A stretch of 64,000 nt of DNA from Agromyces terreus (GCF_009749465.1 NZ_WBIS01000003.1:248001-312000); one strand, 5' to 3'; shown: positions 1 to 9,786, counted from the first letter of the stretch. Notes: a model not told the origin generated them from the sequence alone. Made by a program: numbers and translations.

Positions 1-1126
1 CGCCGAGGTAGGCGTCGGCGTCGAAGTCCTCGTATGCCGAGCGGTCGGCGAGGAACTCGTCGTAGGACTCTCCGGGGTTCAGCGTCGGGGTCGACAGCTC
101 GAACACCTTCGCGGCCTCGAGCGCCTCCTGCACCTCGGGGTCGGCGCGGAACGCCGCGGCGCGCTCCTTGAGGAGCAGGTAGGTGCGCATGTTCGCGGCG
201 GCCGAGTCCCAGACGCCGGTCTCGTCTTCGGTGCGCGAGGGCTTGTAGTCGAAGTGGCGGGGGCCGTCGTAGGCGGGCACGCCGCCGGGGCCGCCGTTCT
301 CGAGCAGGTCGACGAGCGCGAACGCGTTGTGCAGGTCGCCGTGGCCGAACACGAGGTCCTGGTCGTACTTGATGCCGCGCTGGCCGTTGAGGTCGATGTG
401 GAAGAGCTTGCCGTGGTAGAGCGCCTGGGCGATGCCGGCGGCGAAGTTGAGCCCGGCCATCTGCTCGTGGCCGACCTCGGGGTTCAGGCCCACGAGTTCG
501 GGGCGCTCGAGCGAGTCGATGAACGCGATCGCGTGGCCGAGCGTGGGCAGCAGGATGTCGCCGCGGGGCTCGTTGGGCTTGGGCTCGATCGCGAAGCGGA
601 TGTCGTAGCCCTTGTCGGTGACGTAGTCGCCCAGCAGGTTCACGGCCTCGCGGTAGCGCTCGAGCGCCTGGCGGATGTCCTTCGCGGAGTCGTACTCGGC
701 GCCCTCGCGGCCGCCCCACATGACGAAGGTCTTCGCGCCGAGCTCCGCGCCGAGGTCGAGCTGGCGGAACACCTTGCGCAGGGCGAAGCGGCGCACGTCG
801 CGGTCGTTGGCCGTGAAGCCGCCGTCCTTGAAGACGGGGGCGCTGAAGAGGTTCGTGGTCACCATCGGCACGATCAGGCCGGTGTCGTCGAGCGCGCCCT
901 TCAGGCGGTCGATCTGCGTCTGGCGCTCGGCATCGCTCGAGCCGAACGCGAAGAGGTCGTCGTCGTGGAAGGTGAGTCCGTACGCGCCGAGCTCGGCGAG
1001 CTTCTCGACGGCGTGCACGACGTCGAGGGGCTTGCGGGTCGGGCCGCCGAACGGGTCGGTGCCGTTGTAGCCGACCGTCCAGAGGCCGAAGGAGAACTTG
1101 TCGTCGCGGGTGGGCGCGCTGGCCAT
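1..1126 (-). CDS. xylA: Xylose isomerase (partial, C-terminus beyond left edge)
   Basis: Interconverts D-xylose and D-xylulose in the cytoplasm, the first step of xylose use. The minus-strand frame opens at an ATG (complement of 1124-1126) with AAAGGCGG just upstream and stays open for 375 codons to the window edge, so only the last few residues are missing (the actinobacterial family is about 390 aa). The N-terminus [20 protein letters not shown], the segment [11 protein letters not shown] carrying the catalytic His, and the metal-ligand region around [11 protein letters not shown] are characteristic. It diverges from a LacI regulator and has its own promoter with an overlapping inverted repeat. 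No xylB is visible here. Identity is secure. Confidence 0.97.
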   Translation of the reverse strand, partial: MASAPTRDDKFSFGLWTVGYNGTDPFGGPTRKPLDVVHAVEKLAELGAYGLTFHDDDLFAFGSSDAERQTQIDRLKGALDDTGLIVPMVTTNLFSAPVFKDGGFTANDRDVRRFALRKVFRQLDLGAELGAKTFVMWGGREGAEYDSAKDIRQALERYREAVNLLGDYVTDKGYDIRFAIEPKPNEPRGDILLPTLGHAIAFIDSLERPELVGLNPEVGHEQMAGLNFAAGIAQALYHGKLFHIDLNGQRGIKYDQDLVFGHGDLHNAFALVDLLENGGPGGVPAYDGPRHFDYKPSRTEDETGVWDSAAANMRTYLLLKERAAAFRADPEVQEALEAAKVFELSTPTLNPGESYDEFLADRSAYEDFDADAYLG

Positions 1127-1158
1127 GGGTGATCCGCCTTTCAGCGTCATCGGTGATT

Positions 1159-1200
1159 TGTTGGCAGGTACAACATAAACCCGGGGCTCGCGCGCCGCAA
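1159..1200 (-). promoter_or_regulatory. xylA promoter with overlapping operator
   Basis: On the minus strand a -35 TTGCGG (1195-1200) and -10 TATGTT (1172-1177) are separated by exactly 17 bp. The inverted repeat TGTTG-N7-CAACA (1159-1175) overlaps the -10 box, where a bound repressor would block polymerase. The divergent LacI protein is the obvious candidate ligand, but that assignment is inference. Confidence 0.6.
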
Positions 1201-1227
1201 GTCTCGATACCGCGCAACTTTCGCGGA

Positions 1228-1233
1228 TATGAT
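1228..1233 (+). promoter_or_regulatory. -10 box for a leaderless lacI-family transcript
   Basis: TATGAT (5 of 6 to consensus) lies so that transcription would begin at about 1240-1241, exactly on the ATG at 1241. There is no ribosome binding site before that ATG. This supports a leaderless message starting at 1241 rather than the ATG at 1229, which overlaps the -10 box. No convincing -35 is seen. Confidence 0.45.
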
Positions 1234-1240
1234 TCGAAAC

Positions 1241-2272
1241 ATGAAGACGGATGCCGCGGGCGAGCGAGTCACCCTCGCCGAGATCGCCGAGGAGACCGGC
1301 GCGAGCCTCTCGACCATCTCGAAGGTGCTGAACGGGCGCACGGACGTCTCGAAGGCCACGAGGGAGCGCGTCGAACGCGTGCTCCGCGACCGCGGCTACG
1401 TGCGCCGGGGCGCCGGCCGCTCGGAGTCGCGGCCCGAACTGCTCGAGCTCGTCTTCCACGGGCTCGACCCCATCTGGTCGATGGAGCTCATCGGCGGTGT
1501 CGAGGCCGTCGCGAAGGAGCACGGGCTCAGCGTCGTGCTCACCGTGAGCGGCGACCGGCACGCGCCCGACCCCGACTGGATCGAGGGCGTCATGCGCCGC
1601 CGCCCGGTGGGGGTCGTGCTCGTGTTCTCAGAGCTCTCGCCCGAGTACCGCGAGCGGCTGCGCGCACGCGCCATCTCGTTCGTGATCGTGGACCCCGCCG
1701 GCGACCCCTCGCCCGACGTGCCGAGCGTCGGCTCGGCGAACTGGTCGGGCGGCCTCGCGGCGACACGGCATCTCATCGAACTCGGGCACCGGCGCATCGC
1801 GACGATCACGGGCCCCGAAGACATGATGTGCTCACTCGCGCGCCTCGACGGCTACCGCAGCGCGATGAACTCCGCCGGGCTCCCGATCGACCCCGACTGG
1901 GTGCGGTTCGGCACGTTCGAGGTGGCTGGCGGCCGTGACCGCGCGCGCGGCATGCTCGCGCTGCCCGCCGACCGCCGGCCCACCGCGATCTTCGCCGGCA
2001 GCGACCTGCAGGCGCTCGGCACGCTCGACGCGGCCCGCGACGCCGGGCTCTCGGTGCCGGGCGACCTCTCGATCGTCGGCTACGACGACATCACCCTCGC
2101 GCCGTGGGTGAGCCCCCCGCTCACGACGGTCCACCAGCCGCTGCGGCGCATGGGCGAGGAGGCCGCGCGCCTCGCGATCCGCCTGAGCGGCGAGCAGCCC
2201 GAGACGACGCCCCGCATGGACCTCGCGACGAACCTCGTCGTGCGCGAGAGCACGGCGCCGCCGCGGAGCTGA
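1241..2272 (+). CDS. LacI-family transcriptional regulator, probable xylose repressor
   Basis: DNA-binding sugar-responsive repressor, 343 aa from the ATG at 1241 (an in-frame ATG lies 4 codons upstream). Residues about 10-60 form the LacI helix-turn-helix ([20 protein letters not shown]) and hinge; the rest is a periplasmic-binding-protein-like effector domain with family landmarks such as [27 protein letters not shown] and SIVGYDDI. It is divergent from xylA with 114 bp between starts and faces the end of the xylo-oligosaccharide operon. Position suggests it controls xylA and perhaps the operon. The effector is not shown by sequence. Confidence 0.9.
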   Translation: MKTDAAGERVTLAEIAEETGASLSTISKVLNGRTDVSKATRERVERVLRDRGYVRRGAGRSESRPELLELVFHGLDPIWSMELIGGVEAVAKEHGLSVVLTVSGDRHAPDPDWIEGVMRRRPVGVVLVFSELSPEYRERLRARAISFVIVDPAGDPSPDVPSVGSANWSGGLAATRHLIELGHRRIATITGPEDMMCSLARLDGYRSAMNSAGLPIDPDWVRFGTFEVAGGRDRARGMLALPADRRPTAIFAGSDLQALGTLDAARDAGLSVPGDLSIVGYDDITLAPWVSPPLTTVHQPLRRMGEEAARLAIRLSGEQPETTPRMDLATNLVVRESTAPPRS

Positions 2273-2287
2273 CCGGCCCGCGGCCGG
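2273..2287. terminator. Short GC hairpin between convergent genes
   Basis: CCGGCC-CGC-GGCCGG is a perfect 6-bp stem with a 3-nt loop in the 28-bp gap between the convergent LacI and GH43 genes. It has no T tract, so a terminator role is only plausible. Confidence 0.35.
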
Positions 2288-2300
2288 CGACCGGGAATCG

Positions 2301-3932
2301 TCAGATCCGCGGGGCCGCATCAGGGTCGGGCCCGGTCCGATGCGCGAGACGCAGGTCGTGAAACTCGATCGGGCCCGACCTGTCCGGGTCGCCGACCGCG
2401 AACGCGCCCGCGACCACGCCGAAGAACCCGCGGCCCTCGCTCGGGCTGAGGCCAGTGAGGTCGACCTCGCCGACCGCCGCCCGGCCGATGCGCGCCCGGC
2501 ACGAGAACCCGTCGAGTTCGAGCGAGAGTTCGGCGCCTGTGGCCCCGGCGGGCACGCTCGCGCGACCGAGGACCTCCTCGACCCCGTCGAGGTGGCGCAC
2601 GAGCTGCACGGATGCCGCGTCCCGCACGTCGAAGCCGGGCGCGTCCGGCTGCATCGCGAGGGCGACCCACCGGGCCTCGCTCAGCCGCAGCACAAGGCCG
2701 CCCCGCAGGCCGTCGCCCGCGGCATCCGACAGATCGGCCGACAGCGACAGAGTCGCCGAGAGGCGCGCGTGCATCGACTCGAGCCGCCAGCCGAGCAGCG
2801 CGTGGGGCGCGTGCTCCGAGAGGCTCGACGACGAGGGAAACAGGCGCACGGCATCGCCATGGACCTCGACACGGGCCCGGCCGTCGGCCGTGCGTACGAG
2901 CGCGAGTTCGGGGTGCAGTACGCCGCCGGCCACGGCGTCGAGCGTGCGCGAGCCGCGCCGGTCGCCGGACGCGTGCGTCGCGGCATCCGCCCACGGCACC
3001 TCCACGCTTTCGGCGAGGCGGCCGACGCCGGGGGCGAAGACGGGCCAACCGTCCTCCCAGCCGACCGGAACGAGCCAGGTCTCGCGCGCCTGCAGAGCCT
3101 CGCGGCCGTCGACGATGCGGGTCGCCAGCACGGTCGCCCACCAGCAGCCGCGGCCGTCGTCGACGAGGTCGGCGTGGCCGACGTTGCGCACGTCGGCGGT
3201 CATGCCGAGGTGGCGGTGCGTGAGCACCGGGTTGCCCGGGTTGCCGCGGTACTCGCCGAGCGGGGCGCCGGCTCGGGCGACGCTCACGGCGTGGTGGCGC
3301 TCGGTGCCGCCCTCGCTCGCGAGCAGCAGCACGCCGCCGTCGTCGAGGTCGAAGAGGTGCGGTCCCTCGGCCCAGACCGCGCCGGTCACCGCGCCGTTCC
3401 ACACCACCCGCTCCTCGCCGACGAGGCGGAGGGTCTCGAGGTCGAGCTCGCGCACCCAGACCTCGGTCTGCTCGGGCCACCCTGGCGGATCGGCCTGCCG
3501 GGTGCCGCTCCACCAGGCGCGGCCGTCGCGGCCCACGAGGATCGACGGGTCGATGCCCTCGGCGCCGTCGATCCACGCCGGGTCGGACCACGGCCCGGCG
3601 GGGTCGGTCGCGGTGACGACGAAGCTTCCGGTGCGCGGGGAGGCGCCCGCGTCGTCGACGAGCGTGCACGCCACCAGGAACCGGTTGCCGTCATGCCGGA
3701 TCGTCGGCGCGAACAGCCCGCCGCTCGACGGCACGGTCGACAGGTCGAGCTGGTCTTCGCGGTGGATCGCGTGCCCGACGGGTACCCAGTGCGCCAGATC
3801 GGTCGACCGGTGCACCGGGAGGCCCGGGAAGAGCTCGAACGACGACGTGACGACGAAGAACTCCTCACCGACGCGGCAGATGCTCGGATCGGGGTGGCAG
3901 CCCGGCAGCACCGGGTTGCGTGCGATCGCCAT
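2301..3932 (-). CDS. Glycoside hydrolase family 43, probable beta-xylosidase
   Basis: A 543-aa cytoplasmic (no signal peptide) GH43 enzyme, most likely releasing xylose or arabinose from imported xylo-oligosaccharides. The N-terminal five-bladed propeller opens with NPVLPGCHPDPSI, which carries the catalytic base Asp; EGIDPSI and AEGPHLF supply the pKa-modulating Asp and the acid Glu. From about residue 330 a beta-sandwich domain of the kind found in GH43 xylosidases follows. Its ATG shares one base with the stop of the GH3 gene (TGATG), so translation is probably coupled. It is the last gene of the operon. Substrate is inferred from the neighbouring xylA and GH3. Confidence 0.9.
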   Translation of the reverse strand: MAIARNPVLPGCHPDPSICRVGEEFFVVTSSFELFPGLPVHRSTDLAHWVPVGHAIHREDQLDLSTVPSSGGLFAPTIRHDGNRFLVACTLVDDAGASPRTGSFVVTATDPAGPWSDPAWIDGAEGIDPSILVGRDGRAWWSGTRQADPPGWPEQTEVWVRELDLETLRLVGEERVVWNGAVTGAVWAEGPHLFDLDDGGVLLLASEGGTERHHAVSVARAGAPLGEYRGNPGNPVLTHRHLGMTADVRNVGHADLVDDGRGCWWATVLATRIVDGREALQARETWLVPVGWEDGWPVFAPGVGRLAESVEVPWADAATHASGDRRGSRTLDAVAGGVLHPELALVRTADGRARVEVHGDAVRLFPSSSSLSEHAPHALLGWRLESMHARLSATLSLSADLSDAAGDGLRGGLVLRLSEARWVALAMQPDAPGFDVRDAASVQLVRHLDGVEEVLGRASVPAGATGAELSLELDGFSCRARIGRAAVGEVDLTGLSPSEGRGFFGVVAGAFAVGDPDRSGPIEFHDLRLAHRTGPDPDAAPRI

Positions 3933-6367
3933 CAGCCGTCGACGCCCGACACGGCCGGCACTCGCGCGGATGCCGCAACCCCGACCTCGATCGCGACCGT
4001 CGGGCGCAGGTGACGATCTGTGCCGAGCACGCGCACCGGCCCGACCACGCGAACCGAGTGCGCCGACACCAGATCGTCGCTCGACCGGCCCGCGCTCAGC
4101 ACGAGCTCGCCCGGTTCGACGATCCGGCGGCCGTCGCGCCCGGTGAAGGCCGCGAGGTCGAGGGGCACGTCGAAGCGGATGTCGGCGGCTTCGCCGGACT
4201 CCAGCTCGACGCGCGCGAACCCGATGAGCCGCTGCACGGGCTGCACGGCCGAAGCGACCGGGTCATGCAGGTAGAGCTGCACGACCTCGACGCCCGAGCG
4301 CCCGCCTGTGTTCCGCACGCGCAGGGCGAGCCCGATCTCGCCGTCGGTCGCGACCGCGTCGGCCTCGCCGGCGAGGGGCGTCCATTCGAAGCTCGTGTAC
4401 GCGAGGCCGTGGCCGAACGGGTACCGGGGCGTCGGGTCGATGCTCGAGACCGAGTTCCGCTGCGCGAGCCGCGCCGCAAGATACGTCGATGGGTGCACGC
4501 CCGCCGATCTCGGCAGCGAGACCGGCAGTCTCCCGCTCGGGGCCACGCGCCCGCTCAGCACGCCCGCGATCGCGTGCGTGCCCTCCTCTCCGGCGAAGAA
4601 CGCCGCCACGATGCCGCTCGCACGCTCGGGCGCGGTGCCGAGCGTGTACGGGCGGCCCGCGAGCAGGGTCACGACCGTCGGCGTGCCCGCGTCGAGCACC
4701 GCCTCGAGCAGCGCGGCCTGGGCGCCCGGCAGGGCGAGCGACTCGGCGTCGCACCCCTCGCCGCTCGTTCCCCGGCCGAACAGGCCGGCACGGTCGCCCA
4801 GGGCGAGCACCACGAGATCGGCGTCGGATGCCGCGGCCACGGCGTCGGCGAACCCGTCGGTCTCGCCGCCCGAGATGCTCGTGCCGCCCGCGAACGAGAA
4901 CGTCGCATCCGGGAACTCGTCTTCGAGCGCCTCGATGAGCGTCGGCAGGGCGATGCCGTCGCCGGATTCCGGGTGGTGAACGCCGACGTGGGTCGGAAAG
5001 GCGTAACAGCCGAGCACCGCGAACCGGTCGTCGGCCGTCGGGCCGATCACGGCGATGCGGGCGGGCGGAGTGCGCTCGTCTCCGGCGAGCGGCAGCGTGC
5101 CGTCGTTGTGCAGCAGCACGACGGCGCGTTCGGCCACCTCCGCCGCGAGTGCACGGTTGACCGGCGGGTCGAGGTCGATCGCGCCCCGCACCGCGTCGGG
5201 GTCGTCGGCGAGGCCCACGAGGGCGGCGGGCGTCGGGTCCCAGTCGGGGTCGAGCAGCCCGAGTTCGGCCTTCTGCGCGAGCACGCGGCGGAGCGCCCGA
5301 TCGAGCACGGCCTCGTCGAGCCGCCCATCGGAGATCGCTTCGCGCAGCGGCTCCCCGAACGCGTGCACGGTCGGCAGCTCCACGTCGATGCCCGCGTTCA
5401 GGGCCGAGGCCGCGGCATCCGCCAACGAACCCGCGGTGCCGTGCAGGGTCTGCAGGAACGCGACCGAGAAGTAGTCGGCGACCACGGTGCCCTCGAACCC
5501 CCAGGTGTCGCGCAGCAGGTCGGTGAGCAGCGTCGCGTCGGCCGCGGTCGGCATGCCGTCGAGGTCGGTGTACGCGTTCATGACCGAGCGGGGCCGGCCC
5601 TCGCGCAGCACCGTCTCGAACGGCGGCAGCAGCACGTCGGCCAGCTCGCGCGGGCCGACCGACACCGGCGCGAGGTTGCGCCCCGCCTTCGAGGCCGAGT
5701 AACCGACGAAGTGCTTCAGCGTGGCGACGATGCCGGCCGACTCGAGGCCGCGCACGTACGCGGCGCCGATCGTGCCGACCAGGAACGGGTCCTCGCCCAT
5801 GGTCTCCTCGACCCGTCCCCACCGGGCGTCGCGCACGACGTCGAGCACGGGGGCGAGGCCCTGATGCACGCCGACGCGGCGCAGGTCGTCGCCGATGCGG
5901 CGCGACATCCGCTCGATCAGGTCGGGGGAGAAGGTGGCGGCCCATGAGAGCGGCACGGGGTAGGCGGTGGCGCCCCACGTCGCGAAGCCCGCGAGGCACT
6001 CCTCGTGCGCCACGGCCGGGATGCCGAGGCGGCTCTCGGCGACGATGCGCCGCTGCGTGCGGGCGAGCGACAGGGCACCGAGGCCCGGATCGACCGGCGC
6101 GGTGCCGAACGGCCGCGTGAGCTGGCCGAGGCCCTTCGGCAGCAGCTCGTCGAGGTCGACGTCTCCCGACATCTCGTGCTGGTTGGGGGCGACGTCCAGG
6201 CCCTCGGCGGACGCGCCGACCCAGACGCCGTAGAGCTGCGCGATCTTCTCGTCGAGCTCGAGCGCCCCGATGAGGGCGTCGACCCGATCGGCCACGGGCA
6301 GCGAGCGGTCGTGCCAGGGTGCGAGGCCCGCGGCATCCGTCGTCGTGATGGGCTCGTGCGCGGTCAT
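3932..6367 (-). CDS. Glycoside hydrolase family 3 (beta-xylosidase/beta-glucosidase type)
   Basis: An 811-aa intracellular GH3 enzyme. The open frame runs further upstream, but the ATG at 6367 (MTAHEPITTTD) overlaps the permease stop by ATGA and is the sensible start. Order: TIM barrel with KHFVGYSASKAGRN and the nucleophile segment GTVVADYFSV near residue 300, alpha/beta sandwich from about 400 (AVVLLHNDGTLPL, GEEGTHAIAGVLSG), C-terminal fibronectin-III-like domain (YPFGHGLAYTSFEW onward). The nucleophile motif reads ADY where SDW is most usual. Operon position between sugar permeases and GH43 points to hydrolysis of imported xylosides. Exact specificity is not readable. Confidence 0.92.
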   Translation of the reverse strand: MTAHEPITTTDAAGLAPWHDRSLPVADRVDALIGALELDEKIAQLYGVWVGASAEGLDVAPNQHEMSGDVDLDELLPKGLGQLTRPFGTAPVDPGLGALSLARTQRRIVAESRLGIPAVAHEECLAGFATWGATAYPVPLSWAATFSPDLIERMSRRIGDDLRRVGVHQGLAPVLDVVRDARWGRVEETMGEDPFLVGTIGAAYVRGLESAGIVATLKHFVGYSASKAGRNLAPVSVGPRELADVLLPPFETVLREGRPRSVMNAYTDLDGMPTAADATLLTDLLRDTWGFEGTVVADYFSVAFLQTLHGTAGSLADAAASALNAGIDVELPTVHAFGEPLREAISDGRLDEAVLDRALRRVLAQKAELGLLDPDWDPTPAALVGLADDPDAVRGAIDLDPPVNRALAAEVAERAVVLLHNDGTLPLAGDERTPPARIAVIGPTADDRFAVLGCYAFPTHVGVHHPESGDGIALPTLIEALEDEFPDATFSFAGGTSISGGETDGFADAVAAASDADLVVLALGDRAGLFGRGTSGEGCDAESLALPGAQAALLEAVLDAGTPTVVTLLAGRPYTLGTAPERASGIVAAFFAGEEGTHAIAGVLSGRVAPSGRLPVSLPRSAGVHPSTYLAARLAQRNSVSSIDPTPRYPFGHGLAYTSFEWTPLAGEADAVATDGEIGLALRVRNTGGRSGVEVVQLYLHDPVASAVQPVQRLIGFARVELESGEAADIRFDVPLDLAAFTGRDGRRIVEPGELVLSAGRSSDDLVSAHSVRVVGPVRVLGTDRHLRPTVAIEVGVAASARVPAVSGVDG

Positions 6368-7233
6368 CCCTTCACCGCCCCCGTGAGGCCGCCGACGATG
6401 CGGCGCTCGAAGATGCTGAAGAACACGAGTGCCGGGATCATCGACAGCGACGTGAACGCGAGCACCTTGGCCGTGTCGACCGAGTACTGCGAGGCGAACG
6501 CCTGCACGCCGAGAGGCAGCGTGAACGACCCCTCGTTGTTCAGGATGAACAGCGGCAGGATGTAGCTGTTCCAGCTCGCGATGAAGGCCAGGATGCCGGT
6601 GGTGATCACGCCGGGCAGGGAGAGCGGCAGCACCATGCGCCAGAAGAACCCGAGGCGCGAGCAGCCGTCGATCGAGGCGGCCTCCTCGATCTCGTCGGGG
6701 ATGGCTCGGAGGAACGGCACGAGGATGATGATCGTCGTCGGCAGGGCGAACGCGATCTGCGGCAGGATGACGCCCGGGAGCGAGTTCATGAGCCCGAGGT
6801 TGCGCACCACGAGATAGAGCGGGGTGATCGCGACCGTCATCGGGAACATGAGCCCCGCGGCGAACACCGCGTAGAGCACGCCGCGGGCCCTGAACCGATA
6901 GCGGGCGAGCACGTAACTGGCCATGAGGCCGAGCGCCACGACGCCCGCCGTGGTCACGACCGCGGCGATCGTGGAATTCAGCACCTCGCCCCAGAAGGTC
7001 GTGCTCGCGAGTACCTCGGCGTAGTTGTCGAAGACCCATGGAGACGGCAGCGCCGACGGGTCGGCGGTGATCTGCGAGTTCGTGCGGAAGCCGCCGACGA
7101 TGATGTACGCGATCGGCGCGAGCATGAGCGCGACCACCACGAAGCCGACGAAGTAGATGGCGGGGCTGCCCCACGGCAGCCGTTCCGCGCCGCGCGGGCG
7201 TCGGGCGCGCGGCAGCGCGATGGAGGCGGTCAT
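6364..7233 (-). CDS. ABC sugar transporter permease (MalG type)
   Basis: Inner-membrane permease of the CUT1 family, 289 aa, with six predicted membrane segments and the cytoplasmic EAA loop EEAASIDGCSRLGFF that docks the ATPase. The start at 7233 (MTASIALPRARRPRG) overlaps the upstream permease stop by 4 bp and its own stop overlaps the GH3 start by 4 bp. Works with the neighbouring MalF-like permease and binding protein; no ATPase gene is in the cluster, so a shared MsiK-type ATPase elsewhere is likely, as is common in actinobacteria. Probable substrate is xylo-oligosaccharides. Confidence 0.92.
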   Translation of the reverse strand: MTASIALPRARRPRGAERLPWGSPAIYFVGFVVVALMLAPIAYIIVGGFRTNSQITADPSALPSPWVFDNYAEVLASTTFWGEVLNSTIAAVVTTAGVVALGLMASYVLARYRFRARGVLYAVFAAGLMFPMTVAITPLYLVVRNLGLMNSLPGVILPQIAFALPTTIIILVPFLRAIPDEIEEAASIDGCSRLGFFWRMVLPLSLPGVITTGILAFIASWNSYILPLFILNNEGSFTLPLGVQAFASQYSVDTAKVLAFTSLSMIPALVFFSIFERRIVGGLTGAVKG

Positions 7234-8333
7234 CGGTCGTTCCGTTCGGTGAGGGCGCCCGCGGTGTCGCGGCGCAGGACGAAGCGCTGGTAGACGAGCG
7301 CCACGACGAGCGAGATCAGGAAGAGCACCACGGCGACCGCGTTGCCGTACCCGTAGTTGCCGGCGTTTCGGCCGTTGAGCACCATGTACGTCGCCATGGT
7401 CGAGGTTCCGGCGGTCGACGCGACGTATTGCCCCCAGATGATGTAGACGAGGTCGAACAGCTGCAGGGAGCCGATGATCGAGAGGAACGCCCAGATGCGC
7501 AGCGTGGGTCCGAGCAGCGGCAGGGTGATGCTGCGCTGGATCTGCCAGTACGAGGCGCCGTCGATCTGCGCGGCCTCGGTGAGCTCCTGCGGGATGCCCT
7601 GCAGGCCGGCGAGGAAGAGGATGACGGCGAAGCCGATGTACTTCCACGTGATGATGCCGAGCAGGGTCCACATGGCGATGCCGGGGTCGGCGAGCCAGTC
7701 CTGGGCGAACGCGCCGAGCCCGACCTTCTCGAGGAGGCCGTTCAGGGCGCCCTCGCTCTGGAGCATGAGGCTCCAGCCTGTACCGACGACGACCTCGGCG
7801 ATCACGTAGGGCACGAAGATGAGCACGCGGATCGCGGACTGCCCGCGCATCGGACGATTGAGGAGCAGGGCGAGCAGGAGAGCGGCCGGCCCCTGGAGCA
7901 CGAGCGACATCACGACGATGATCGCGTTGTGCCAGAGCGCCTCGTGGAACGTGGGGTCCTGGAGGATCGTGACGTAGTTCTGGAAGCCGATGAAGTCGGT
8001 CGGCGGTCCGAAGCCCTTCCAGCGGAAGAACCCGTAGTACCCGGCCATGACGACCGGGAAGATGACGAAGCCGAGGAACACGATGAGGGCGGGGCCCACG
8101 AGCACCGCGATCTCGAGGCCCTTCAGGCGGTCCCGACGGCGTCGTGCGGTGCGGTTGGTGCGGTGTGCTCGGTCGGTGCGATCCTTGCGGCCGGCGGAGT
8201 CCGCCTCGGGGCGACGCCCGGCGGGGGACGGCGTCACGACGGCCCGGCCGGCGGCCGGGGACGGCGAACCGTCCCCGGCCGTGACGTCGTCCGCGTCGAC
8301 CCGCCCCGCGGCGGAGTTGGTGCGAACGCTCAT
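7230..8333 (-). CDS. ABC sugar transporter permease (MalF type)
   Basis: A 367-aa CUT1 permease. The first 75 residues are hydrophilic, Arg-rich and low in complexity (an alternating RTDRAHRTNRTARRRR stretch), then six membrane segments start at LEIAVLVGPALIVFLGFVIF. The EAA loop is LTEAAQIDGASYWQIQ. It begins 13 bp after the binding-protein stop and overlaps the next permease by 4 bp. The long N-terminal tail is longer than usual and of unknown role. Function follows from the cluster: uptake of xylose-containing oligosaccharides. Confidence 0.92.
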   Translation of the reverse strand: MSVRTNSAAGRVDADDVTAGDGSPSPAAGRAVVTPSPAGRRPEADSAGRKDRTDRAHRTNRTARRRRDRLKGLEIAVLVGPALIVFLGFVIFPVVMAGYYGFFRWKGFGPPTDFIGFQNYVTILQDPTFHEALWHNAIIVVMSLVLQGPAALLLALLLNRPMRGQSAIRVLIFVPYVIAEVVVGTGWSLMLQSEGALNGLLEKVGLGAFAQDWLADPGIAMWTLLGIITWKYIGFAVILFLAGLQGIPQELTEAAQIDGASYWQIQRSITLPLLGPTLRIWAFLSIIGSLQLFDLVYIIWGQYVASTAGTSTMATYMVLNGRNAGNYGYGNAVAVVLFLISLVVALVYQRFVLRRDTAGALTERNDR

Positions 8334-8346
8334 GGTGAAGCGGACC

Positions 8347-9642
8347 TCAGCCCTTCTTGATCGCGTCGGAGACCGCGTCGACGATGCCCTGCGGCGAGCC
8401 CTTGCCCGCGAGCAGGTCGACCACGCCGACGTTCAGCGCGTTGCCGACGTTCTGGCCGAGCAGCGTGTCGAGCCAGACCGAGACGTAGGGCGCCTCGTTG
8501 ATCGCGGCGAGCACCTCCTGGAGGGCGGGGTCGGTCACGACGCCCTGCGCCTCGCTGTTGGCCGGCAGGGTGACGAACGCCTCGGCGTAGCCCTCCTGGT
8601 ACTGCTGCTGCGAGGCGAACTCGAGGAACTCGCCGCACTCCTTGGGGGCATCGACGTAGCAGGAGAAGCCGTCGACGCCGCCCATCATGGCGCCGGCGGC
8701 GCCGTCACCGCCGTCGACGGCGGGGAAGGGGAACCAGCCGAGGTCGGCGAGGGGCTTCTCGTCGGGAGTGAGCGACGCGATCACGCCCGGGTCCCAGGCG
8801 CCCATGAGTTCCATCGCGGCCTTGTGGTTCGCGACGAGCCCGGCCGAGGAACCCGCGCCCTGCTGGGCGGTGGTGGTGAGGAAGCCCTGGTTGAAGGGCT
8901 CGGTGTCGGCGAACTCCTGGAGGTCCTCGCCGGCGCGAAGCCAGCACTCGTCGGAGAAGCTCGGGTCCTTCGTGAGATTCGCCATGACGTCCTGCGAGCA
9001 CTCGCGCAGGGCGAAGAAGTAGTACCAGTGGGCGGCGGGCCAGGCGTCCTTCGCGCCGAGCGCGATGGGGTCGATGCCCGCGGCCTTCAGCTTGTCGACG
9101 GCGTCGCCGAGCTCGTCGAACGTGGTGGGCGTCGCGGTGATGCCGGCCTGCTCGAAGAGGTCCTTGCTGTAGTACACGCCACCGGGCAGCACCGACGACG
9201 GCACGCCGTAGAGCTTGCCGTCGACCGTGAAGGCCGAGAGCGCGCCCTCGCCGAGTGCGGCCTTCGTGTCGTCGCTCAGGGCCGAGCTGAGGTCCTGCGC
9301 CTGGCCGGCCTCGACGACCGCGGCGAGCTTGCCGCCGCCGCGGGCCATGAAGATGTCGGGAGCATCGCCGGAGTTGAGCGCGGTCTGGAGTTTGCCGTCC
9401 ATGTCCTCGTTCTGGATGGACTGGATCTCGATGGTGACGCCGGGGTGCTCGTCTTCGAAGGCCTTCGCGGTGGACTCCCAGTACGCCTTGCCGTCGCCGG
9501 TCGTGGAGTTGTGCCAGAAGGTCAGGGTGACCGATCCATCGCTCGCGGTGTCGTCGCCGGCACTGCACCCGGCGAAGGCGCCCACGGTCAGAGCTGCTGC
9601 GGCGCCGATGGCGGTGACCCGGCCGATGCGTCGTCTGTTCAT
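8347..9642 (-). CDS. ABC transporter sugar-binding lipoprotein
   Basis: Extracellular solute-binding protein of family 1, 431 aa. Signal peptide MNRRRIGRVTAIGAAAALTV ends in the lipobox AFAGC, so the mature protein is lipid-anchored at Cys. The fold is evident from VTLTFWHNSTTGDGKAYWES, APDIFMARGGG and YGVPSSVLPGGVYY. Two adjacent ATGs exist (9645 and 9642); GAGAGG is 7 nt from the second and 4 nt from the first, so 9642 is preferred. It is the first gene of the operon, as usual for the most abundant component, and has a clear promoter. Confidence 0.93.
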   Translation of the reverse strand: MNRRRIGRVTAIGAAAALTVGAFAGCSAGDDTASDGSVTLTFWHNSTTGDGKAYWESTAKAFEDEHPGVTIEIQSIQNEDMDGKLQTALNSGDAPDIFMARGGGKLAAVVEAGQAQDLSSALSDDTKAALGEGALSAFTVDGKLYGVPSSVLPGGVYYSKDLFEQAGITATPTTFDELGDAVDKLKAAGIDPIALGAKDAWPAAHWYYFFALRECSQDVMANLTKDPSFSDECWLRAGEDLQEFADTEPFNQGFLTTTAQQGAGSSAGLVANHKAAMELMGAWDPGVIASLTPDEKPLADLGWFPFPAVDGGDGAAGAMMGGVDGFSCYVDAPKECGEFLEFASQQQYQEGYAEAFVTLPANSEAQGVVTDPALQEVLAAINEAPYVSVWLDTLLGQNVGNALNVGVVDLLAGKGSPQGIVDAVSDAIKKG

Positions 9643-9660
9643 CATTGAACCTCTCGAAAG

Positions 9661-9726
9661 TTTCGGCCTCAGCGCCGAAAGTGATCTGGACACCGGAACT
9701 CTAACGCGACGGGTATTTGCCGTCAA
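9661..9726 (-). promoter_or_regulatory. Promoter and operator of the xylo-oligosaccharide operon
   Basis: Minus-strand -35 TTGACG (9721-9726) and -10 TAGAGT (9698-9703) are 17 bp apart. About ten bases after the expected start lies a perfect inverted repeat TTTCGGC-N6-GCCGAAA (9661-9680), a roadblock position for a repressor. It differs from the xylA repeat, so the divergent ROK protein is the better candidate here. Confidence 0.6.
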
Positions 9727-9786
9727 GAGCAACAAATTGCGCGCGTGCCCGATTCTCCGCGTGATCCTCGCCGTAGAGTGGCTCCC

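Noticed and set aside
254..1132. Long plus-strand open frame of 292 codons opposite xylA
   Set aside because: Shadow of xylA; its product is an Ala/Val/Glu-rich sequence with no family features, as expected from the antisense of high-GC coding DNA. Similar long shadows opposite nearly every gene were also dropped.
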